Shown here: positions 38,401 to 50,400 of the stretch, piece by piece
How positions within the stretch are numbered: position 1 is the stretch's first letter
Layout: every line of letters begins with the position of its first letter
Assembly (NCBI GenBank): GCA_030141605.1
Contig: JAQGDQ010000278.1
Coordinates: 240,208-304,207 of the forward strand
Direction of reading: 5' to 3'
Length of the DNA: 64,000 nt
Source: Tubiluchus corallicola
Taxonomy: Eukaryota > Priapulida > Priapulimorpha > Priapulimorphida > Tubiluchidae
The notes under the pieces: model-generated
The model's input: only the letters and a program-made list of their open reading frames with translations
The model's database searches: none
What the model was told of the DNA's origin: nothing
Program-made: the position numbers and the translations under genes

Positions 38401-41400
38401 TTGACCAAGATATTTTACTTCATGTTCACGTTCAATCTGTTTTCCTTGCGAAGTTACATTAGCAAAACTAATGTTTCTAAGTGCATTTGGAATAAAATGC
38501 AAATGCAAGGTTTGTTTCCAAATACTTCTTTTTTGGTTCCTTAAACTAAACTATTTTTAGTTTCTTTTCTTACGATTGTCGTGTGAAAGAGCGTTCTCTT
38601 ATAAATTATTTCAAGCTTGGACCCGTTCCAAGATTGGGGCCCAAGTGGTCAGTCCTGTCATGCATCATCTTTATTATTGTTATGGACACAGTCAAAAATT
38701 GCTGGATATGTTGTCTGTCTTGTTGAAGATTCGGCAGGAATAGAGCCAAGTTATATATGACAGATTCTTATTTATAGATGTTATTTTTTAAAAGTGTTTT
38801 TTTTTGTAGATATAACGTACTGACATGTACAAACAGCTTCAAGCACGTCATTTACGATGAAGGCGACATTGAAGATATGCCGGAATCTATAAAACAGTTA
38901 ATTGCGATAGACAGGTATGCAGATAATGTTTATGCAAATACTATGTAAACTTTTTATTTATTTTTGCATATTTTGTAACAAATATGTTAGGTCATTGAAG
39001 GATTTTATGTAGAAACCATAAATTATGTGTTTTTCTAATACTTTCTCATTTTAAATAGCTCAATATTGTAACAAACCTCTTTTTTCAAGTTGTTCCCACT
39101 TATTGGCGCAATAATTCTTGATTTCACGTGCAATTTTTGAATAAAAGGCAAGATGCGAAGACATTTGGAAAGCAGCTGTACGATTTTAGAATATAAATTT
39201 TGCTGGTAGGATGCTATTTGACCTGCAATATGAGGCAAGTTAAGGGACCAAGTGGTCATGTATACATAGTGATCGAAGTTAAGCAATGATGATGATGGTC
39301 AGTAATTAGAAGGGCTACTGCTACTAATTTTGATTGATTTACAAATACGAAACGTGCCACTGTCCAAGGCAGTTAATCTAACAAAATATCGGCAAGTCTT
39401 TGGTGAGAAATAATATACATGTTTCATTACCATTGCTGTACTTATCAGTTAACTTGTGTTCTGTATAACTGTTAACTAGTGACGCCGTCCCCACTTACAT
39501 CACATCAGTGACTTGTCATCTAAAGGAGTCGAAGTTGCTAAAAATATGATTTTGGAGTCGGAGTCGGGACTCGGGAGTACACTTATTGTTAGAGGAGTTG
39601 GTGTTGGAGTAGACAAATAGACAAACTCAGACTCCAGTCACTTTTAAAACAATTATACCTAATACTAATGTATATTAGGTCACATTAAGTTAATTATATC
39701 AGCAAAAGTAAACTGCTGACACTATTAATATTGCAAGCTTTATAAACTGCCAATACTACGAATATTGTAATATTTATTAATTTTCAATAAAATGCCGCCG
39801 ACATAGCTATTACCATTAAAACTCAAATTCGGAGAACTTGAGCATAAGAAGTAGCTTTATGATTCACTTGGTAGTGATGAAATGCCACTGTAGCAAAATA
39901 TTGAGAGTACTACAAACTAATATTTAAAGGCAGGAGTTGGAGTTGGGGCTCCTAAAATTTTAGGAGTCAGAGCCGGAGCTGGGAGCTTAATGTATGGACT
40001 GCACATCCCTGGTCTTTCTTTTCAATGCATTTAATGCGTAGAATGATGATTTTATAATTCCGACTGAATTGGCTGACAAAAATACTTTTACGTACCTCAC
40101 AACAAGAATCTTATTTTTGCAGCACCCGACCAAATCGAGGTCCGTGGGTCGTCACCCTGCAGTTGCCAGTTTACACTCCGTTTATGCAGTACTGCAGTAA
40201 TAGAGAGATGCGTGAAAATGCATGGTTGGCGTACAACTCTAGGGCTTCGTTCAGTGAGAAGACAACAAACAATAGTGCTGTCATTGAAGAAATTCGTACA
40301 CTTCGGTAAGTGCTGTTAAAGGAAGATGTGATGATTTTTCATATACTACCCCATTTTCAAGTACGGTAAAAAGTATACATTTAACACCAATAATACTACA
40401 ATACAAAAGTGTTTCTGATAATTAAATAGTAGATTAAACTCTTAATTAACGGCGGGTGAGCACAACCATTGATGGCGTCGCAACAGAACATAATTTCCAA
40501 CAGCACAAACATTCCATGAGCACGTTGCATGCATTTGCCAAAGCGAAGATTGAAGTACAGTGTTGCTGTAAGAGATTCAGCGTGTTGTACTTTAGACTCG
40601 GCAAATTTTAAGATAGAAATTCAAATTTTAAATTTACCGCTGTACTTATTCGTGAGCTGTCAAACGTGTGCATTATATCACAAACGAACACCTCTGAACT
40701 GAGAGGTACAGCACCTTTTTTTGTGCAATGCATTTCCGAAATGCAGGCACTTGTGCTCATCTAACAAGGCAAATGTAAGAGCGAAGAACTAGTAGCGCAA
40801 ATGCGAAATTGTGGTGGTGATTCTTTCACGTAAGTCATTCTTGAAAAAATAGTGTATTCCCTCCAAGATTCTTTTGAGCTACGTTGGGTCCAGTTTTCTT
40901 TTAAAGTTAAAAAATATAAATACAAATATAATATATGAGTCTAATAATTGACTAAAACTTTGCCGTTGTTTGAGCCGGCATTTCCCAGTTTAAAAATTTA
41001 GTTTTACACTTTGTAGACTTATTGTAAAATTATCTGATCTTTCTTTCTAGCAGTTATTCAAACTTGCTCTTCAGCAATGGCTTAGTTGTCATCTGATTTC
41101 TGTGAAAGCACCATTTTTTCCATTTTGGTCCACTTGTTGTATTAAGTAACAAGATAATAATGTACGAATTAATTCCAATAATAAAATATTTTGCTTTAAA
41201 TTAAGATCATTATTAGCTATGACCGTGGTTCAGTCAATGTAAATAAATGACTGGTATTGATTTATTTTTAGTCAAGATCAAGCTAGCATTCTGGGCTTTA
41301 ACAATTATGCAGAAATGTCAATGCAAACAAAAATGGCTGGAAATGTGAAGACTGTTCATTCTATGATTGCCACGTATGTCAAATTTTTGTTTTTGTTTGA

Positions 41401-44400
41401 AATTCGTTTTAGCTGGTCATCCGAAGCTGTTGCTTATGTAATATGGTTTGCATTAGAGGTTCATCTGTCTATGTACTTAGTAAGAATAATTTTGTTGTTG
41501 TTTTGTTCATGTTTTCTTGTTTTATTGCTTCAGTCTAACAAAATAATTCATGCATTTTAGCCACACAAAATTATTTAAATATTTTTATTCCCTGTCTATA
41601 GTTTAACTTGAACTAAAATGGATAAAAAATAAGCAGCAAAACTAAAAGTTCATCAGACAAGCTATAATAAAATATTTTGTATACAATTTTTTTAACCAAC
41701 GTGTAAATTAAATAGCCACCAGCTTTTATAATTTACTATTTTTATCAATAGATGTCGCATTACACCATAATGTAGAGCCAGTATTGCCATCCACTGAAAT
41801 TATTAAGGAAGTTAGTTTACTATTAGTATTAATTTTGCTTGTTAAACCTCAACTGCACTTCGTAAAATTGCTGCATTTCTGATGAGCAAAGATTTTGTAT
41901 GGTCCAACATCAAGCTAGTTTTTTCTGAGTTTTTATTTATTCATTTGTACATTATTTTCCTTAAAGCATTTGTGTTGTGTTAGGCATACAAAGTTTACAG
42001 ACAATTACTACCTGAACAAAGTAATCATACAGCAGTGCTAAATTGCTGGTTTTTGTTTTCTTAAACATTGGCATTACACACAGTAAAAACTTTTACTATT
42101 AGAAAATTGTCCTGCCAGCGACGTCTATTTAGCTACACTTGCTCACTGTTAATTAGGTTTCCATGGTAATATTTGATTAAGGATATTTTGTAATTATCAT
42201 AGGTAATAAATTTAAAAATGCTTTAGTCAATATTAGGATAGCTGTGTTTAAACATAGGCTGCTTTTTGTGATCTGCAACATTCAAATAATTTGTTCTGCA
42301 TTTCTTACACAGCTTAAAACAAAAGGCTTCGCCAGCAATGGAGGAAGAAATTTTACAGTTGCACGAATTTGCTAAGGAACGTGGTTTTGCGGGAACGCTA
42401 GAGTGGTGGGATATACCATACTGGCGCAGAAAACAAAAAAACTCATTATTTAAGTAAGTTATTAACTGTGTTTTCATCTTGTCGAAAGTCTAATTCGCTA
42501 ATGAACTCGTGTAATAACTCATTTACCATTTTCCAGTATAACCTATTTTGCCATAACAACACATAGGTTTCGAAGTAGCTTGTTTCTGCTAAAAATAGCC
42601 AGAGATTTCAACTTGAGCATTGTGCTATTCATGCTAATTTGCGAATCTATTATATTGGTAATTGTTGACTTTATGACCCGATCACAACTTAATTAATTAA
42701 TTACAAAAAGCTAATTATAACTCACATCTAAAGTTCTAAATTCTTCATCGCAACAACAATATCCATTTCATGACGAAACCCACTGCATGATACATTTTAT
42801 TAATTTTTTTTAAATTTTTATCAGAAAAAACAATAGCAGGCACCATCAGCAGATGTATGATTACTAGAATGCATTAGAAATTATTAGAGATTTTTTTGTG
42901 GAAATAATATTTCCTTATACTTTTTTAAACAAATTAATTTAAAACCGCTATCTGTTTTGATAAATTCATCCTTTCTTGCACATCACAAAAGGGTTGCAAG
43001 ACTAAAATATATGGATCCCCGACTTGCATTGAAGTTGTCTTATGATCAGTCTGCTGGAACTGATTGTGGTTGTAAGTCCACGACTACCTGTATTGTCGTT
43101 AATAAAACTACACTTAATAACACTATTAATTTGTTTTTTTGTTTTGTATATATTATTTGATTTTTTTGTTGCTATTTCACTAATTTAAAGATCTAAATAA
43201 CCACAACAGACCTTGAAGTTTTTTAATGCATTATTATGATTACACAAGGAATTCATAGTTATTATTAAACAAAATAAACTTATAAATTAAGTAGCCTACT
43301 TTTATGTCGAATTTTGATTGCGTGCATTGCTGTAAAGATCACCATGTTTCGCATCTTTGGCGCGAGTATGACGTAAAGAGTGCGGAAAGCTTCTTTGGTT
43401 ACCGATGTTTGTTTGCTGATCTTTGATCACCTATTGACTTTACGCATAACATCATTCGTCTCGCGCAATGAAAAATGACAATTCTTCGTATTTAATACCG
43501 CTAACAACAAAGTGATCAAAAATCAAAAGGAAAAGGTTTTACAGTAAGTTTATAATAAAATAAATTGAATATCCGTGATGAGAGTAGGATTGTATGTTGT
43601 AAAAGCTTATATTATAGTTAGGGTTTAGTTTGATTTTAATGTTTTTATTCTTTTTAGCATAGACGATGAAGAGCTTAGACGATATTTTTCTCTTCCTAAA
43701 GTACTTGAAGGCTTATTTACTTTAACTAGTCAATTGTTTGCGGTCACTATTAAGGTTTGTAAAAGTTCTTTCATCAATAGCTAAGTACTGTTTTGCTGTA
43801 CACACATCTTGCCATAAAACTTTGTAAGAAGTCGTGTTTTAATCTTCAGTTTGAATAGTTAGTCATTGGAAATTCATTAGGTTCATTAGCTTATAAGTAT
43901 GGTCGATCATTTCTTTTTCAGCTTGACTTTATTGGGATGGGGACATTTTTGCTCAGTAATTTTTTTAGTTAGTGATGTTCCCTCCTTATGCAACTCAATT
44001 TGTTTTCTTTGTTTTTATTCTCAGCAAAGCTTAAAAGATTTTTTTGTCTGGGGATAAAAATAAAAAAAGTACTGTTTATCGGTTTCGGAGTAATGAAATC
44101 AAGAAATTTGGGGAGGGTTGTTTTTCATTACTTTGCATAGTTAACACTGCCTCTGCAACACTGAAGTCTTGTACTAGCAGATTGTTAACGTATTTAAGAT
44201 TTATTGATTATCTATTGTATTATCACATTTTGCATTAGAGCAATTATAACACTACAATTTGGTACAATTTGTAAAACTAAAATTTGATACGTATAATGGC
44301 TGGTTATAAAAAGAAAGTATTTTACATTTTGTAGGTTGTCTGTGGTTTCAGTTTTTATAACTTTTAATTTGAACATTTTTATAACTTTTTTATACTTTCA

Positions 44401-47400
44401 AGTTTTATACTAAGTTTGGTTATAGTATGGAATGTTCACACGTGCATGGACACATGCATGCATGCAAGCATGTGTGCACATATACACACATGCGCATACA
44501 CACTCACATGTACACACTCTCACACATGCATTACATGGTCACATACACTTTGTAGAAACAAGTAGATGTCTGTAGTGGTATAAATCAGCTAAGATTTTGT
44601 TTAACCAGCTACAAAGAGTAGCACTCTTCTCAAAGTATCCATTTGATTGTGTTTACATTGCATGTATATAGTGCACTGATTAAATATTTTAGTGTTTCTT
44701 AAGTAAGTTAGAGTGGCTTAATCCACAGCCATGGTATTCTGTACATCATTTTTGTGTTATTTTAATCTAGAAATGTGCTGGTGAAATTGACGTGTGGGAT
44801 GAAGATGTTGAGGTGTTTAAGGTTTTTGATGAAGGAGGTAAGAATTTTTAAAAATTGACCGTTGTTGTATACTTGTATATCTTAATATACGTATGTTCAC
44901 AAAGTATTTGCTCAAGTTGCATTTATTGGTTTGATGAAGCAGACATCAGATGTCAATCAATTAAGCAATCAATACATAGATGGCAAAACGTCAATCAACC
45001 AGCAGGGGTCCACCTCACAAAGGCCAATCAGCTTCTATAGTGGTTAACCTCAGTTGGGGCCTAGAGACTTGCTCCTAAGCTCAGTGGTATTTGCGCATGA
45101 AGCATTACATGAAATATACAGTGAGAGTATGAGTGCTTCATTAGTTGTACATTTTTTGTCCCACACAAAACTAAAATTTATTCATCAGTGAGGAAAAGTA
45201 TAGAATACTTATGGCGGTACCCAGAAAGGTTTAGAGATCAACTTGTAAGTTTCCCTAATTCAAAAAAAACTTTTAGACAAGTGTCACTGATGGATCCAAG
45301 CATGTGGGAGGCCACATGAACAGCTCATCTCATTAAAAATTAATAAAAATCATGCTGTTTGCTCCCTGACAGATCACCCAAAGTGCACTGAATGTTCTTC
45401 TCCAAATGTAGGAAAGCTTGGTATAAGTAAGTTTGATACTGGTAGATTTTGCTACAAAACATTTTTGTAACATGAAAAATTTGGTACAGGTAAACTTGGT
45501 ATTATAGTTTTTAGGACTGTACTTAGAAAGTGTGGTACAGGGCAGCACAAAATGACAAAAGTAACAATGATGACCACGATGATGATGATGATGTTGATGA
45601 AGATGATGATGATGATAATAATAATAATAGCTATTCACTCTGCTATTAAAAAACAAGTTACAAACCTTTTCAATTTCACTTTTACTTAATACATAACTTA
45701 CAGTTTTATAATCGTCTACCTAACTTATAAATGACGTTTCTACTCACTGAATTACCCATTGTGTTTTCTCATTATAAATGTGCTTATGATTGTAGTGCTT
45801 CTTGTCAAATAAAAATATTGTTTAAGCTAATGAGAAATAACAAACAATGGATGAACAAACAAACAAACAAAGAACAAAAACAAATGCAACAATATGAATC
45901 TCTGTAACTTTTTAGAGTAGACATAAATATATTTTTGTAGTACCAACTTTCCTTGTACCAAACTTTTACCTGTATTGAATTTTCCTAGTACCAAACTTTT
46001 CCAGTACTAAACTTTCCTAGCACCAAAGCTGTTCTGTATCATTTTTACTTTGTACCAGATGCTTGAAAAAACTTGTGCCAGTGCTGTATTTACCAGTACC
46101 ATATTTTCCTTCCACCCAATTTTCCCAGTGCTATGATTTCGCTGTGTCAAAAATTCCTAGCAGCAAATTTTCCCCGTTGCCAAAATTTCCTTGTACCAAA
46201 ATTATTAGGACCAGATTTACTTGTACCAAACATACTAGTACCAAACTTACTGCACACCTGATTCTCCATATTTTTCAGTATGTTTACATGCTGTAGGGAC
46301 CAGCAGCGAGCGAGTTTGTGAGAATGTGTTATGTCATCAAGAAGGGCGGAGTTAAACGTGGTTTATGATCTGCCTATAATGTTGACCACTAGTTAATTAG
46401 TAATATTTTGTTCTTTTTTGTGTTTTTGTCTGTATTATTTTTGTGTATATTTTTTCTACTTACATTTGTTTATTATAAAATTCAATATTAATTTAGTGTC
46501 TCTTTTTTGTTTGTCTTTTTTACGTTCCACGTCAATATAGAGCAATTTCTTTGAAGCATCATTTATTTAGTTCTAATGCTTTACATTAAGAATTATTAGT
46601 CTTATTGGAAATCTTAAGATATGGCTTCATGTTGATGCAGCATTATTACGAATATAATTTTCCCTGTTTATTTTCTCATTTTTTTCAGAGAAACAGATAG
46701 CTGCATTTTTTTTAGATCTGTATGCACGCCCATTTGAGAAGATGCCTGGAGCTTGGGTGGAATCAGGCAGAAGTATGTTTTCCAGTATTGCTTGAAGGTG
46801 GTAACTTTTTAAACAACTTTAGTTCATTATTGTCAAGCCGAAACAATTGCTATTTTTTTGGAAACTCCAATTTTCATTCTTTTCGACAAATATTGTTAAA
46901 CAGGACATATTACTGTAATAAATACTTAAAAAATGTATGATGAGAGTCACTGGACTGATGTTGCCACATTATATCTGTAAATCCTGTGTTATTTTACAGA
47001 TAGGAGCGATATATGCAATGCTATGCCGTTAGCTTATGTCAATTGTAACTTACCTCCGCCAGTGTTGAACCAACCTGTCCTGATGAGTTTTGATGATGTT
47101 CGCACATTGTTTCATGAAGTAAGTGTCTATAGAATTTGTTTTTTTATTTAAAATGTTTAATCGTTGATTGAGATTAGCAGCTTGCAACAATGTTTGGAAC
47201 ACGATACATGAACGAATGCAAGAATGGCTGCTATTTAACATGTGAACAGAACGAGTGGAATTTTAGACATTTTTTATAATACAGGAACGAAATATAGTAC
47301 ATTTGGAAAAATAATGACAATACGCAAAAAACAACAGCGACAAAATGTTATAATAATTTGTTGCTTGTAATAACAAAACTTTCCTATCAACCCTACCAAT

Positions 47401-50400
47401 TGAAAGACGATTTATCTAATCATACAGGAACTGTGGCCCCTTATTCTGAAACCAGATGGTCAGTCATAGGTAGGCAGATGGTTAGTCATAGGTAGGCAGA
47501 TGGTTAGTCATAGATATCTTTGCATATGCAGCAGCATAATCAGCCGCAAAATTAACAGAATCTTACGTTGTAAAATAAAGTAGCTAACTGAGTTTATTAC
47601 AAATTTGCTCACTGTTGCTTTTATCTATTTAAGCAGATGAAAGTAAATGTTTTCAAAGTAGATGTAGATACATGTAGATGCTGAAGAAAGTAGATGATAC
47701 CTAGATGACGTAAAATTAGATATAGGTTAAAGGTAGATGATGCAAAAATAGATGTAGATTAAAGGTAGATGATGCAAAAGTAGATGTAGGTTAAAGGTAG
47801 ATGATGTAAAAGTAGATGTAGGTTAAAGGTAGATGATGCAAAAGTAGATGTAGGTTAAAGGTAGATGATGCAAAAGTAGATGTAGATTAAAGGTAAATGA
47901 TGCAAAAGTAGATGTAGATTAAAGATAGATGAGAAAAAGGTAGATGTTCCAAACACTGACTTGTGTGTCAAGTAAAAACTGAGCTTTTCAAAAACATGTT
48001 TACACATGAAAAGTTTTCTTTTGGGTCACTGAAAGAAATAAATTTGTTCTTTTTTACCTTCTATGGCTCTTACTAGTCTTGACTGTCTTGAAACCCCACT
48101 ATTCTAGCTAGCAATGAATGACTGCCCTCTTGTAAGTTTTGTTGGTTTTTTAAAGTTAGCAATGTTAAGCAAATTGTTATGTTAAAATTTAAGACAATTT
48201 GTCATATCTTCGTAAATCAGCACAATAATATCATGAAAAAATTCAGCAAAATTGGCATTTTATTGCCCATTACAACAATAGTGTGAGCATGGCTAGAGCA
48301 GTTAGTCAAGTGTTTCTGTCTGTCTTGTCTGGAAAAGACCTGGAAAGACATTACATTTAGGTTCAAAAGGTCAAGGTCGTAAGACCAAAAAATGTAAAGT
48401 TATATATCAGGGCGTGGTTCTGAACTGCTACTGAGTGCCCTGATGAGATAGCTATGTTTCTTGAAGATATCTTTTGGTTGACAATCTTTGTATATCAGAA
48501 AAGCACATCGACAGCCTTTCCGTTTCTATGTAAATTTTGTTAATTACTAATTTCTTGGGGCAGTATGATACTTGTGCGAAATTGAGGAACTGATTATGCT
48601 TTTGTAATGTATTGTAGTTTGGACATGCTCTCCAACATCTGTTGACCGTCATGCCATATACAGATGTAGCCGGGTTAGCAAATGTGGAGTGGGATGCTGT
48701 GGAGATTTGCTCCACATTTATGGAAAACTGGTTGTACGATCGACATACGATGAACCTGATCAGTGGTCATGTTGACACCGGTGCCGCATTGCCTGATGAC
48801 ATGTTGAATAGTTTAAGACAAGGTTGCCATGTTTTTAAATTGTCTTAAACAAATACTGTGTTTTTTACATGAACATGAAAACCATGGGAATAGAAAGAAC
48901 AACCTGTGCGAACAAATTAAGGGATATTTTGCTTACAAGACTTTATTATCAGAAAATTTTAAACTCTCCCTGAAAGTGATTAATTGATTGCTTCGTTGAT
49001 TGGTTGGTTGGTTGACTGAACCACTGAGTAGCTGACTAACCGACTGATTGGCTGATTGTAATTATATGGTTGTTTAATTAATTCAGGAAGTTATAATGCA
49101 CTTTTTATGAACACTTTTTAAAATATTTATGTTGTTTTCCACTATTTTTTGCATATTTTGTTAGAAAATGTAACCCTTGTTTTCCACTTTTAACTACTAA
49201 CTTACTTAACTAACAGTATTACAATATTACGTAATAAAGAATATTGCATAATTACATAAATACAGTATTTCTTTTAGAATTTTAACTTGTAAATGCAAAG
49301 TTACAAAAATTATACATTAACTTACAAAATTTTCATTGGTTATATATTTGCCTTATCTGTATATGGTATAAGAATAGTTGCACTAAAATGTGCATTTTTT
49401 TGAAATTTAAATTTGGCAATTCCATCTGAATTATCAGTGCATGAATTTTTCGCAGTTGCTTATGTTTTCGGCACATTGAACAAATATTATAATTTGAATG
49501 TTGGTTCATAGTAAATTTAATTGATGCATGGCTATTTGTAAGTGAATTAACTATCAAATTGATTAATTATTGATTAACTCTATGCAGAATGATTTACACT
49601 TTTTGCTATTGCTTATCAATGCACAACGCTACTCATCAATTCATTGCTGAACTTGTTATTTTTTGCTTCCAGTTAGGACACATCTAAGTGCTTTTGATAT
49701 GTGTAAGCAACTATATCTCAGTGCATTTGACCTGGAAATGTACACCACGTAAGTGTTATTCGAACCGTCCATTTACTGATTAGTGTAATCATGTAGGATG
49801 TTGTGTGAGGTCAATTCTATGTCTGTCTTCAGTAATTATAATGATGGTGTGCTTCTAGTTTGAAATAGCTGTGTTTGTGGAGGTGTTGATAGGTTTCGTG
49901 TGACAGCTTTTGCAGTAGCTTCTGGGTTACCCTCATTGCTCTAGCTAACATATATAAGCAAAGTAAACTAGTACGTACAGTAAGAATTTGCTTGACAATG
50001 CAATGCGTTCCAGCAAAACGTGACGTTAAGCAAAATGCCATAAACCAAACCTTCCATAGAAAGTATTTTTAAAGAACTGAGATATGTTCTGAAAATCAAT
50101 GATGTTTAAATCATGTAAATTAAGCATTTTATGAGGTTTACTCATATTTCTACTGATTCATTTCTTTTTTGCTTGCTTGAAGCCACCTATCTTTCTTACA
50201 ATTGAAGCCCTAAACACTGCTTAGTGAAATCCCAGCCCCGGGATGACCTTGGGGCAGTTTCATCCAAATATTCAGTCTTATTGCTATAGCAACAGTTTAC
50301 AGGGCAAAATTCCTTAGCATGAACTTTTCCTGGAGGTATAAAAATTGCAAACAGACCTCACTTGATAGAAACAGCTAGCATTTAGTAGTTAGTTGGGAAG

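Noticed and set aside
39035-39286. 83-codon minus-strand ORF in a peptidase intron
   Set aside because: No motif recognised; it might be transposon-derived but this cannot be supported.
45333-45656. 107-codon ORF with a histidine-rich stretch
   Set aside because: The His run comes from the GAT microsatellite and the rest from the foldback arm.
46063-46296. Two overlapping ORFs with repeating KF-P and LVP motifs
   Set aside because: They read the short tandem unit of the foldback element in two frames.
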